In this document: in pieces, positions 8,072 through 17,301 of the stretch
Position numbering within the stretch: the stretch's first letter is position 1
How the letters are laid out: the number at the start of each line of letters is the position of its first letter
NCBI GenBank assembly: GCA_919902675.1
Contig: CAKKRH010000044.1
Span: 1-36,282 of the forward strand
DNA from: Omnitrophica bacterium GWA2_41_15
GTDB taxonomy: Bacteria; Omnitrophota; Gorgyraeia; Gygaellales; UBA12090
Direction: 5' to 3'
Length of the DNA stretch: 36,282 nucleotides
Program-made: the position numbers and the translations under genes
Notes under the pieces: model-generated
Database searches by the model: none
The model's input: only the letters and a program-made list of their open reading frames with translations
Told to the model about the DNA's origin: nothing

Positions 8072-8587
8072 TTACTTCGGACCGATAATCATCGTAATTG
8101 ACCTTCCTTCTAAAATCGGCGGCTTTTCTACTATGCCGTATTGGGAAGTTTCGGTAACAAACCTGTCCATAATCCGCCGGCCTAATTCCTGATGAGCCAT
8201 CTCACGGCCGCGGAAAAATAAACCGACTTTTACCTTATCCTTTTCCCGCAGGAAAACAATCAACTGTTTCAACTTCACCTGATAATCGTGCTCTTCAATA
8301 TTAGGCTTAACCCTGATTTCCTTAAGGTGCGTTTGATGATGGCGCTTTTTATTCTGGCGCTCTTTCTTCTCCTCATCGTACTTAAATTTAGTAAAATCCA
8401 AAATCTTACAGACCGGCGGAACAATGGTGGGGGCCACTTCCACCAAATCCAGCTCGTATTGACTGGCCATACTCAAGGCCTTTTGAATGGAAACAATCCC
8501 TAATTGCTCGCCTTCAGGCCCGATAAGCCTTACCTGCTGAACGCGAATTCTTTCGTTTGTCCGGACATTTCTCTGAATATCAATCAC
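8072..8587 (-). CDS. infC: Translation initiation factor IF-3
   Basis: NVRTNERIRVQQVRLIGPEGEQLGIVS...; followed by rpmI-rplT. Confidence 0.95.
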   Translation of the reverse strand: MIDIQRNVRTNERIRVQQVRLIGPEGEQLGIVSIQKALSMASQYELDLVEVAPTIVPPVCKILDFTKFKYDEEKKERQNKKRHHQTHLKEIRVKPNIEEHDYQVKLKQLIVFLREKDKVKVGLFFRGREMAHQELGRRIMDRFVTETSQYGIVEKPPILEGRSITMIIGPK

Positions 8588-8634
8588 CTCCGTTTTCTTA
8601 AGTAGAGACGCGAAATTTTACCTCTCTACCACTG

Positions 8635-10353
8635 TTATTGTTTATTTGTTATTTCTATCTTTACCTTATTGATAAACTCCTCAAGGCCAATCTGCCCCTG
8701 GTCCCCCAGAGTTCTTTTTCTTAGGGCAATCTTGTTCTCCTTAGCCTCTTTCGCGCCCACCACGATTATATAAGGATGCTTCTCCATCTCGGCATTGCGG
8801 ATCCTTTTAGTCAAGGTTTCATTGCTTATATCTAATTCTACTCTCAACCCGGAGGAAATCAACCTTTCTTTAACCTGCCCGGCATACGGCTCATCTTCTT
8901 TTCTTACCGGAATAATCATTGCCTGAACCGGAGCCAGCCATAAAGGAAAGGCGGCGGCGTAATGTTCTAATAACGCGCCCAAGAAGCGCTCTAAAGACCC
9001 CAAAATCACCCGATGCAGCATCACCGGCTGTTTCTCCTGGCCGGCATTATCAATATATTTTAAATCAAATCTCGATGGTAAGGCAAAATCGCACTGGATG
9101 GTAGCGCATTGCCACTTTCTTTTTAAGGCGTCTTTGAGTTTAATATCTATTTTAGGGCCGTAAAAGGCTCCGTCTCCGCTGTTTATCTCATACTCCAGGC
9201 CTTTCTCTTTTAAGGAATCCTCTAATGCCGAAGTGGCCTTATCCCAATCTTCATCACTGCCGATGGAATCCTTGGGCCGGGTGCTTAATTCAATAGCCGC
9301 GTCCGTGAAGCCAAAATCCTTCATTGCCGCGAAAACAAAATCCATCACTTTCTTAATCTCGTCTTTTAACTGCTCCCTGGAACAAAAAATATGGGCATCA
9401 TCCTGGGTAAAGCCGCGCACCCGAAGCAGACCATGCAAAACCCCGGATTTCTCATGGCGGTAAACCGTGCCTAACTCAAATAATCTTATCGGGAGCTCCC
9501 GGTAGCTTCTCAATTTAGACTTATAAATCAAAATATGTCCCGGGCAGTTCATCGGCTTGAGCACAAACTCCTTATTCTCAATCTGGAAGGTATACATATT
9601 CTGGCGGTAGAAATCATAATGTCCGGAGGTCTTCCATAACTCCTGCTGCATAATATGGGGGGTGATCACCATTTGATAACCCCGTTTAAGGTGTTCATCT
9701 TTTTCGTAATCTTCGATTATCCGGCGCAAAACAGCACCCTTGGGATGATAAAAGACCAGGCCGGAGCCGGCCTCATCGTGATAGATGTCAAAATAACCTA
9801 ACTGCGGGCCTAATTTGCGGTGGTCGCGCTTTTTGGCTTCTTCTAAATTCTTTAGATATTCGTCCAGCTCGTCTTTGGTCTCAAAACAGGTGCCATAGAT
9901 ACGCTGGAGCATCGGGTTAGACTCAATACCGTGCCAATAGGCCCCGGCCAGCGACAAAAGCTTAAAGGCCTTGATTTTTCCGCTGGATTCAATATGCGGC
10001 CCCCGGCAGAGGTCCACAAAACCGCCTCCGGTCCTATACACCGAAACCTTGTCTTCGGCTAAATTATTGATCAGCTCCAGCTTATAGTCTTCTTTGAGCT
10101 TATGGAATAACTCCTCAGCTTCTTTATTAGGCAATTCTTCCCGGATAAAAGGCTCATCCTTAGCGATGATTTCCCGCATCTTATTTTCAATCTTGCTCAA
10201 ATCCTCTTCACTAAAAGACTCCGCGCGCTCAAAATCATAATAAAATCCGTCTTCTATGGAGGGACCTATGCCCAGCTTAACCTGCGGCCAAAGCTCTTTC
10301 ACCGCCTTAGCCAGAATATGCGAACAAGAATGTCTTAAAGTATCCAAATCCAT
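8635..10353 (-). CDS. thrS: Threonyl-tRNA synthetase lacking an N-terminal TGS domain
   Basis: MDLDTLRHSCSHILAKAVKELWP... begins directly at the editing/SAD-type region; class II core and anticodon-binding domain present. Confidence 0.95.
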   Translation of the reverse strand: MDLDTLRHSCSHILAKAVKELWPQVKLGIGPSIEDGFYYDFERAESFSEEDLSKIENKMREIIAKDEPFIREELPNKEAEELFHKLKEDYKLELINNLAEDKVSVYRTGGGFVDLCRGPHIESSGKIKAFKLLSLAGAYWHGIESNPMLQRIYGTCFETKDELDEYLKNLEEAKKRDHRKLGPQLGYFDIYHDEAGSGLVFYHPKGAVLRRIIEDYEKDEHLKRGYQMVITPHIMQQELWKTSGHYDFYRQNMYTFQIENKEFVLKPMNCPGHILIYKSKLRSYRELPIRLFELGTVYRHEKSGVLHGLLRVRGFTQDDAHIFCSREQLKDEIKKVMDFVFAAMKDFGFTDAAIELSTRPKDSIGSDEDWDKATSALEDSLKEKGLEYEINSGDGAFYGPKIDIKLKDALKRKWQCATIQCDFALPSRFDLKYIDNAGQEKQPVMLHRVILGSLERFLGALLEHYAAAFPLWLAPVQAMIIPVRKEDEPYAGQVKERLISSGLRVELDISNETLTKRIRNAEMEKHPYIIVVGAKEAKENKIALRKRTLGDQGQIGLEEFINKVKIEITNKQ

Positions 10354-10393
10354 AAGCTTTTCTCTTTACTCTTTACTCTTAATTCTGTATTAA

Positions 10394-10467
10394 TGGGCGC
10401 TACAGGATTCGAACCTGTGACCTTTTCCATGTCAAGGAAACGCTCTAACCAGCTGAGCTAAGCACCC
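10394..10467 (-). tRNA. tRNA-Val(GAC)
   Basis: Minus strand GGGTGCTTAGCTCAGCTGGTTAGAGCGTTTCCTTGACATGGAAAAGGTCACAGGTTCGAATCCTGTAGCGCCCA; loop TTGACAT. Confidence 0.92.
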
Positions 10468-10490
10468 GATAGATTTATTATTATACAAAA

Positions 10491-10573
10491 TGGGCAAGGA
10501 GGGAGTCGAACCCTCACGACCTTGCAGCCAACAGATTTTAAGTCTGTCGTGTATGCCATTCCACCACTTGCCC
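10491..10573 (-). tRNA. tRNA-Leu(TAA)
   Basis: Minus strand GGGCAAGTGGTGGAATGGCATACACGACAGACTTAAAATCTGT...GGTTCGACTCCCTCCTTGCCCA; class II variable arm. Confidence 0.92.
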
Positions 10574-10597
10574 AAAATGGTCGACAGTTTTACTTAA

Positions 10598-10669
10598 AGG
10601 CGACGAGCGGATTCGAACCGCTGAATAGAGGTTTTGCAGACCACTGCCTTACCACTTGGCTACGTCGCC
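10598..10669 (-). tRNA. tRNA-Cys(GCA)
   Basis: Minus strand GGCGACGTAGCCAAGTGGTAAGGCAGTGGTCTGCAAAACCTCTATTCAGCGGTTCGAATCCGCTCGTCGCCT; loop CTGCAAA. Confidence 0.9.
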
Positions 10670-10674
10670 AAAAT

Positions 10675-11214
10675 CTATTTCAAAATCTTCTTTACCTCTT
10701 CTACTATCTCCTCGACATCAGCTAAATGCCCGATGCCGATTCTTCCGTCTGCAAGCTTACCTTTTTGTGGTCCGATAAATTTATAACCGATTTTTTTCAG
10801 CTTAGCGATGTTTTCCTGAGTGAGCTTATGCCGGAACATATTGAAATTCATTGCCGGGGCAATCAGGACCGGGGCTCCAGCCGCCAAAACGCAAGAGCAT
10901 AACAAATCATCGCCTAAGCCGCAGGCTAATTTAGCAATAATATTGGCGGTGGCCGGGGCAATTAGAATCAAATCCGCCTTGTCCGCCAAAGAGATATGCT
11001 CAATCTCCCAATCCTCAGGATCAGAGAACATCCGGGAATAGACTTTGTTGCGTGAAAGGCTGGCTAAAGTCAGGGGGGTAATAAATTCCCCGGCCTCCTC
11101 GGTCATTATCACCGTAACCCCAAAACCTTCTTCCTTTAAAGACCGGATAATCTCGCAGGCCTTATAAGCGGCAATGCTCGCGGTGACTCCCAGAACTATC
11201 TCTTTTTTACTCAA
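10675..11214 (-). CDS. coaC: Phosphopantothenoylcysteine decarboxylase (flavoprotein, CoaC domain only)
   Basis: MSKKEIVLGVTASIAAYKACEIIRSL...APAMNFNMF; 179 aa, no CoaB domain. Confidence 0.85.
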   Translation of the reverse strand: MSKKEIVLGVTASIAAYKACEIIRSLKEEGFGVTVIMTEEAGEFITPLTLASLSRNKVYSRMFSDPEDWEIEHISLADKADLILIAPATANIIAKLACGLGDDLLCSCVLAAGAPVLIAPAMNFNMFRHKLTQENIAKLKKIGYKFIGPQKGKLADGRIGIGHLADVEEIVEEVKKILK

Positions 11215-11272
11215 TGTATCCGCCTTAACGAGGCTTGAGCTTACCTAAAAATTTTAAGTGTCCAAGCTCTGG

Positions 11273-11479
11273 CTATTTTTCTTTGGTTTTTTTATATTTG
11301 ACTTTGCCTTCGGCTATTTCATTCATAGCCACACTGATAGGCTTGTCATCCAGGCCCGTGTCTATCAATTTAGGCGAGCCTTCGGCTATTTCCAGCGCCC
11401 TTTTGGTAACCAGCATAACTAACTTATAGATGCTGAAATCCGCCTTATCCAATAATTCTTCCCGGAATATCTCACGCAT
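11273..11479 (-). CDS. rpoZ: DNA-directed RNA polymerase omega subunit-like protein
   Basis: SIYKLVMLVTKRALEIAEG...PISVAMNEIAEGKVKYK; adjacent to gmk. Confidence 0.8.
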   Translation of the reverse strand: MREIFREELLDKADFSIYKLVMLVTKRALEIAEGSPKLIDTGLDDKPISVAMNEIAEGKVKYKKTKEK

Positions 11480-11576
11480 ATCTTTTCTACCTCCATGAAA
11501 TATCAAAAATCAAAGTTACAGTCCAAAATTCAAAAATTTAATTCTGGACTTTGATTTGTCGTTTTGATATTTGATT

Positions 11577-12167
11577 TTATTTGACTTTGAGCCTTTCGGC
11601 GGTAATTATCGAAGAAAGTTTTTCCACCGCCTCGGGCAAAACATCATTGTCTACGATATAATCGTAATTTTTGGCGCAGGATAATTCTTTCCGGGCAATC
11701 TTAAGCCGCTTTTTCAAGGCCTCTTTAGTTTCCGTGGAACGTTGACACAGCCTCTGCCTTAATTTCTCTATATCCGCCACCGAAATAAATATTAAAATCG
11801 CTTCTTGAGGAAATGCCCGCTTTATGCTTCGCGCTCCTTTGACATCCACGCACAAGAGCGCGTCCCGGCCCTGATTTATTGTCTTAAGCAAGGCCTCTTT
11901 AGGGGTGGCGTAATATTTTCCGAAAACCTCCTCTGACTCGGCAAATTCTTTATTCTTAAGCCGCCTTAAAAATTCATCTTTATCCAGGAATATATAATCC
12001 CGGCAGTTTTTCTCTCCATTCCTGGGCTGGCGGGTTGTCACAGTAACAATTTTAACCAGATTTCGTGAGAATTCTCTTTTTGATTGCACCTTATTCAGCA
12101 GGGTGCTTTTGCCTGAACCCGATGGCCCGGAGACCACAAAGATTTTTCCCCGGGACTCACTCGACAT
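11577..12167 (-). CDS. gmk: Guanylate kinase
   Basis: GKIFVVSGPSGSGKSTLLNKV; TTRQPRNGEKNCRDYIFL; adjacent to yicC. Confidence 0.95.
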   Translation of the reverse strand: MSSESRGKIFVVSGPSGSGKSTLLNKVQSKREFSRNLVKIVTVTTRQPRNGEKNCRDYIFLDKDEFLRRLKNKEFAESEEVFGKYYATPKEALLKTINQGRDALLCVDVKGARSIKRAFPQEAILIFISVADIEKLRQRLCQRSTETKEALKKRLKIARKELSCAKNYDYIVDNDVLPEAVEKLSSIITAERLKVK

Positions 12168-12972
12168 TCTGCACCTGCTCCCGGATCTGGTCAATGGCGC
12201 TTTTTATCTTCACTACCGATGAGGAAACCTGGGCGCTCTGGGCCTTGGCGGAGATGGTGTTGGCCTCGCGCTGAATCTCCTGGCCGATAAAATCTAATTC
12301 CTTGCCGGCGGCTGATTCCTTTTTTATCACGGCGAGGAAATTTTTGGTATGGTAACTTAAACGGCTAAGCTCCTCGTTAATATCGGTACTTTTTAAAAAT
12401 ACGCCATATTCATCCTCGGATAACACCGCCTTTTTCTTCTGGCTTAGTTCCCGGATGGAAACGCTGATTTTCTCCACTTCACTTTTTATGATGTTGATAC
12501 AGCGCAAAAGATCCCGGGTAACCGCGTCGCCTTCCTGCCTGCGGATGGCAATGAGTTTGTTCACTGCCTTATTTGCCAATGACTTTAGCGTCCGGATAAA
12601 TTCCGCGGTCAACTTCGGCTTTTCGGTCCTTAAAACCCCTTCCAGGCTGATAACCTGGCTTAAAGAAATATTATTTTCTAACTTCAAGCGCTGATTTAAC
12701 TGCTTTAAGGTTTTGACATAATTAGCCGCCAACTCATAATCAACCGCTACCTTAGGATGCAAATTGCTTACCGATAACGTGGCACTGAGGCGGCCCCGCT
12801 TTATCCGGTCCTTAAGCAGGCCTTTGATGAGATCTTCGGCCAGGCCAAAGCCGTCGGGACAGTAAACCAGGCACTCAATATAGCGGTGATTGAGACTGCG
12901 GATTTCTAAGTTAAGCTGGGCGTCTTTAAAACGGCAGGAAGCCTGGGCAAAGCCGGTCATACCTCTAAGCAT
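12157..12972 (-). CDS. yicC: YicC family endoribonuclease/stress protein
   Basis: MLRGMTGFAQ...EIRSLNHRY...GKELDFIGQEIQREANTISAKAQ. Confidence 0.92.
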   Translation of the reverse strand: MLRGMTGFAQASCRFKDAQLNLEIRSLNHRYIECLVYCPDGFGLAEDLIKGLLKDRIKRGRLSATLSVSNLHPKVAVDYELAANYVKTLKQLNQRLKLENNISLSQVISLEGVLRTEKPKLTAEFIRTLKSLANKAVNKLIAIRRQEGDAVTRDLLRCINIIKSEVEKISVSIRELSQKKKAVLSEDEYGVFLKSTDINEELSRLSYHTKNFLAVIKKESAAGKELDFIGQEIQREANTISAKAQSAQVSSSVVKIKSAIDQIREQVQNVE

Positions 12973-12973
12973 A

Positions 12974-13540
12974 TTAATTTACCCCGCCCTTTCTTTCGTC
13001 ACAATTACGCCTTGCGGGAGAAAGAGCTGGGCAGGCCCAAACCTTTCTGCGGACCTCTTTCTCCACCACCTCTTGGGCGGGATATAAATCAACGATTATC
13101 TCCCGCGGTTGAAACCAAAGTTGGATTTCCCGTTCGGCCTCGGTTTCATTGCTTGAGGCGTGGATTACATTTTCGTACACACCCTTGGTGGTAATGCGGC
13201 CGTAGGCCCCCCGGATAGAAACCGGATCCGCCTCCTCCGGGTTGGTAGCGCCGGCCAACTTACGCACCTTATTAATGGCATCCTCTCCCCAATAAACCAC
13301 GGCCATAACCTTTTTGCGGTCATGCAGTTCTCCCATTAGATAAGTGATCAGCTCATCGAAAAAGGGCTGGCTCTTGAGATGAGCGTAATGCTCAACCGCC
13401 AATTCCTTAGACACCCGCACAATTTTGGCGGCCACAATCTCTAATTTGGTCTCGGAAAGACGGGTCAGAATATTTCCGGTCAGAGATTTCTTTAAACCAT
13501 CCGGCTTAACCAGAACTAATGTAGCTTGATTCGCGCTCAT
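12974..13540 (-). CDS. ndk: Nucleoside diphosphate kinase with C-terminal extension
   Basis: TLVLVKPDGLKKSLTGNIL; NVIHASSNETEAEREIQLWF; extra ~30-aa tail. Confidence 0.93.
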   Translation of the reverse strand: MSANQATLVLVKPDGLKKSLTGNILTRLSETKLEIVAAKIVRVSKELAVEHYAHLKSQPFFDELITYLMGELHDRKKVMAVVYWGEDAINKVRKLAGATNPEEADPVSIRGAYGRITTKGVYENVIHASSNETEAEREIQLWFQPREIIVDLYPAQEVVEKEVRRKVWACPALSPARRNCDERKGGVN

Positions 13541-13594
13541 AATTATACCTCATTTACCAGCTCTCAGCTATCGGCTGCAAGCTATCGGCTTTGG

Positions 13595-14458
13595 TTATTT
13601 TCTTATTTGATTATAAATCCTCTCTAAATCATCCTGAGAATAGAACTCAATATGCAAAGTTCCCCGTTTAGGGCCCGAGGCAATCTTTACTTTAGTGCCT
13701 AAAATCTGGCGCAGCTCTTCCTCAATTGCCTCAAGATGCGGCAGTTTACGCGTTTCAGAGACAACTTTGGCCGGACGCGCCTTATGATGTTGAAATACTA
13801 AATTCTCCAATTCCCTGACTGATAAACTCTTAGAAACTATTTGCCGGCTTAAAGCCAGCTGTTTTTGAACATCTTCAAGCTCTAACAAGACCTTTCCGTG
13901 GCCAAAGCTCAATTGGCCTTTCTTAAGCATTTCCTGGATCTCCAGGGGAAGCTTTAACAGGCGCAAGGTATTAGCTACAGAGGCCCGGGCTTTACCCACA
14001 GTCTGGGCAATCTTTTCCTGAGTAAAGCCAAATTGCTCCATCAGGTGCTTATAGGCATGAGCTTCTTCTATCGGGCTTAAATTCTGCCTCTGAATGTTCT
14101 CAATCAAGGCCAGTTCCAAAGATTCCTCATCTTTGGCCTGACGGACAATCACTGGTATCTCTTTTAAATTCAATGACTTAGCCGCTCTCCACCTGCGTTC
14201 ACCGGCAATTAACTCATAACCTGAAGCAGAATGCCTGACAATAATCGGCTGAATAATACCTTTTTCCTTAATTGAAGCAACCAGCTCCTCTAAACCCTGG
14301 GAATCAAAATTTTCCCTGGGTTGATAAGGATTAGGCTTAATCTGTTCCACTGGGAGATATCGGATATGCTCCTTAGGTGCTGAACCATGAAAATGCTCCT
14401 CAGTCTCTCTCTCTGGTATTAAAGCTCCCAAGCCTCTCCCTAAGCCTCTTTTTTCCAT
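13595..14458 (-). CDS. parB: Chromosome partitioning protein ParB
   Basis: GLGRGLGALIPE; NPYQPRENFD; GERRWRAAKSL; HTH and dimerization domains. Confidence 0.95.
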   Translation of the reverse strand: MEKRGLGRGLGALIPERETEEHFHGSAPKEHIRYLPVEQIKPNPYQPRENFDSQGLEELVASIKEKGIIQPIIVRHSASGYELIAGERRWRAAKSLNLKEIPVIVRQAKDEESLELALIENIQRQNLSPIEEAHAYKHLMEQFGFTQEKIAQTVGKARASVANTLRLLKLPLEIQEMLKKGQLSFGHGKVLLELEDVQKQLALSRQIVSKSLSVRELENLVFQHHKARPAKVVSETRKLPHLEAIEEELRQILGTKVKIASGPKRGTLHIEFYSQDDLERIYNQIRK

Positions 14459-14470
14459 ATTGTTTCTTTC

Positions 14471-14519
14471 AACCCGGAATTTGCAATAGTAATGGCATTC
14501 CTATTGCAAAATCCGGGTT
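14471..14519. repeat. parA/parB intergenic inverted repeat
   Basis: AACCCGGAATTTGCAATAG ... CTATTGCAAAATCCGGGTT, 18 of 19 positions complementary. Confidence 0.85.
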
Positions 14520-14525
14520 CAAATA

Positions 14526-15374
14526 TTAAACTGTCTGCGAAGATGACTCTTGAGGATGAATATTCTGCATAGTTTCAGTATTCATAACTACACTATTTTC
14601 AATATGTTGTGTGCTATTTATTCCTAATATCTCGTTGGCCAGGTCCGCGTATTTTTTAGCTCCGATAGAATCCTTGTCATAAACAAAAATAGATTTGCCA
14701 AAACTAGGCGCCTCGGTCAGGCGGATATTGCGCGGAATAACTGCTTGGTAAACCTTTTCTTTGAAATGATTCCTGACCTCAGAGATTACCTCTTGAGTAA
14801 GGTTAGTCCGATAATCTGCCATAGTCAAAACCACGCCTTCAATCTCCAAAGTCGAATTCAGATTTTTACGCACTAAGGTTATGGTATTAAGAAGCTGGGT
14901 TAAGCCTTCCAAAGCGTAATATTCACACTGCACCGGAATAAGTATGGAGTTAGCCGCGGCTAAGGCATTTATAGTCAACAATCCCAAAGAAGGCGGACAA
15001 TCAATCAAAATAAAATCAAACTCAGAAGTAATGTCCTCCAATGCCTTTTTTAAACGATATTCTCGGCTAAAGAGAGATACTAACTCTACCTCAGCTCCGG
15101 CTAAAGCTGAATTTGAAGGTAGGATAGAAATCTTATTCTCTAAATTGGACATTAAAATCTGTGTTGCCGGGATTTCTTCAGTTAAAACATTATAGGTGCT
15201 CAGGTTGACTTTATTCTTATCTATGCCCAGACCGCTAGTGGCATTTGCCTGAGGATCAACATCCACTAACAACACCCTTTTTCCGGCCAGGCCCAAAGCC
15301 GTGCTCAAATTCACTGCAGTAGTGGTCTTACCCGTCCCGCCCTTTTGATTACAGATTGCGATTATCTTAGCCAT
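14526..15374 (-). CDS. parA: Chromosome partitioning ATPase ParA/Soj
   Basis: MAKIIAICNQKGGTGKTTTAVNLSTALG deviant Walker A; start at MAKII. Confidence 0.95.
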   Translation of the reverse strand: MAKIIAICNQKGGTGKTTTAVNLSTALGLAGKRVLLVDVDPQANATSGLGIDKNKVNLSTYNVLTEEIPATQILMSNLENKISILPSNSALAGAEVELVSLFSREYRLKKALEDITSEFDFILIDCPPSLGLLTINALAAANSILIPVQCEYYALEGLTQLLNTITLVRKNLNSTLEIEGVVLTMADYRTNLTQEVISEVRNHFKEKVYQAVIPRNIRLTEAPSFGKSIFVYDKDSIGAKKYADLANEILGINSTQHIENSVVMNTETMQNIHPQESSSQTV

Positions 15375-15470
15375 TTTACCAACTATTTTTAGCAATTGTT
15401 CTACGGCGAACACTTCAATGCTTCAAGAAAACCTTTCTATTTTTAATTATCCTAAAACCAACTCTTCTTG

Positions 15471-15695
15471 TCAAGCTTTTTTCTTGCGCAGGGTCACTCT
15501 TACTTTAGCCGGCCTGGCCCCCTCCATACCAAATAAACCCTTTTCCTCCTCAGAGAGAATCTTCACCTCTACTTCCCTCCTCGCTAATCCTAAAGTAGAT
15601 AAGGCTTTTTTTATAGCTTCCTGCGGCGTCTTTCCTTCAGTTTCAATTGAAGTTAACTTACCAGACTGGGGGCAGTTGTTTTTAGAATTTTCCAT
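15471..15695 (-). CDS. Stand-alone Jag_N domain protein
   Basis: SIETEGKTPQEAIKKALSTLGLARREVEVKILSEEEKGLFGMEGARPAKVRVTLRKKKA; stops right after Jag_N; overlaps yidC. Confidence 0.8.
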   Translation of the reverse strand: MENSKNNCPQSGKLTSIETEGKTPQEAIKKALSTLGLARREVEVKILSEEEKGLFGMEGARPAKVRVTLRKKKA

Positions 15696-17245
15696 TGAGA
15701 GAAAATACTGGTTAAAGTATTTAGAAACCAATACAAGGCCAACCCGCTGGGAAAATGGTAAAAAATAAACCCAAACATAATGGGAAAAACCACTACCATA
15801 ATTTTCTGCTGTTCCTGGGCCGCGGAAGTTGCCGCGCTGGTCTTCATAGTTAGCTTCTGTTGAAAAAACATCCCGATAGCCATTAAAATAGGCAAAAGAT
15901 TAATTTCTTTTCCGATAAAAGGTAACCCCTGAGACAAGATAAAAAGTTTATCCGGCTCAGCTAAATCCTTAATCCAAAGAAACTGCGCTCCTTTTAATAC
16001 AATTGAGCGCGATAAAGCCTGATATAAACCAAAGAAAATAGGAATCTGCAACACCATCGGCAAACACCCTCCCAGAGGATTAGCTTTATGTTTACGGTAA
16101 AGCTCCATAATTTCTTTATTTAATCTCTGGGGATTATCTTTATGATTCTTACGCAAAGCCTCGATTTGCGGCTGAAGATCCTGCATTTGCTTCATAGCCT
16201 TCATCTGCTTCATAGTTAAAGGGTATAAAACAATAAAAATAAAGAGGCTTAAGAGGATAAGAGCTACTCCCCAATTACGAAATATTTTATGGAAAAAGTT
16301 TAATATCCCTAAAAGACTGGTAGAGATAAAATCAAAACTGCCGTAATTAACCACTTCCTCTAATCTTAAATTACTCTGCTGCAACAAGTTAATATCTTGC
16401 GGACCGCAATATACTATGAATTTATAGCTTATTTGACTATTCGCCGGCACTGTAATATTCTCTAAATCAAGTCCTACATCTGACAAACCATTTTGTTTTT
16501 CAATATAAGGAGCAGTCTTGGGTAAATTTTCCGGATGAATTATTATTGTTGAATAGCGGTCGCGAAAGGCCAGGCTATCAATCTTTTCTGTTGGCAGATA
16601 TTTATCTTTAATTGAAGTAGGATTCTTTCGCTGTAAACTTTGTCCCAAGAATACAACTTCAAATAAATTCTTCTCTTCTGCCTTAACATTTTGTGAAACT
16701 TGATTAAGAATTAATTTATCATTAAATGTCCAATTTAAAGAAGTATCGTTGCCATAAATTGTATCTAACTCTATGTAATAACTATTGTTACGAAAATTTA
16801 ATTTCTGAATTAGGTAATGTCCATTTTTAACAATTTTAATTTCTACTTTTTCTGTAGACTTTTCTAAAGTATAAATTTCATTCTCAAATAGTTTAGAATA
16901 TAATCCACCGGTGATCTCAGAATTCAATTTATAATCCTTTAAATACACTCGATAAATCCTGGCTCCTGGATTAATGAATTCCAGCTTTAACTTATCAGTC
17001 TCAAATTTATCTAAGATTATGGTTTCAGTTATTAGGGGAACAGACGAGGGGGTAGATAAAGAAGCCGTTGCGGATGTAGATGTGGAAGAAAGAAAGGAGT
17101 CTTGCGCGGACTTTAACCCTTTATTATTCAGGGTATCCAGCGTAACTTCTTTATTATCAAGATGATACACCTTAGAAATAAATGTTTGCCAAGAAAAAAG
17201 GACTAAGAAAGATAATGCTATTGCCAGAAAAACTCTTTTATTCAC
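15653..17245 (-). CDS. yidC: Membrane protein insertase YidC
   Basis: GTG start; periplasmic domain plus 60KD_IMP core (GVALILLSLFIFIVLYPLTMKQMKAMKQMQDLQPQI...HKANPLGGCLPMVLQIPIFFGLYQAL). Confidence 0.95.
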   Translation of the reverse strand: MNKRVFLAIALSFLVLFSWQTFISKVYHLDNKEVTLDTLNNKGLKSAQDSFLSSTSTSATASLSTPSSVPLITETIILDKFETDKLKLEFINPGARIYRVYLKDYKLNSEITGGLYSKLFENEIYTLEKSTEKVEIKIVKNGHYLIQKLNFRNNSYYIELDTIYGNDTSLNWTFNDKLILNQVSQNVKAEEKNLFEVVFLGQSLQRKNPTSIKDKYLPTEKIDSLAFRDRYSTIIIHPENLPKTAPYIEKQNGLSDVGLDLENITVPANSQISYKFIVYCGPQDINLLQQSNLRLEEVVNYGSFDFISTSLLGILNFFHKIFRNWGVALILLSLFIFIVLYPLTMKQMKAMKQMQDLQPQIEALRKNHKDNPQRLNKEIMELYRKHKANPLGGCLPMVLQIPIFFGLYQALSRSIVLKGAQFLWIKDLAEPDKLFILSQGLPFIGKEINLLPILMAIGMFFQQKLTMKTSAATSAAQEQQKIMVVVFPIMFGFIFYHFPSGLALYWFLNTLTSIFSQWKILKTTAPSLVS

Positions 17246-17301
17246 CCCGCCCTTCCTTTCTAATCATCCCGCTCTTCCTTTATTATGCTTAGTCTGCATT
17301 T

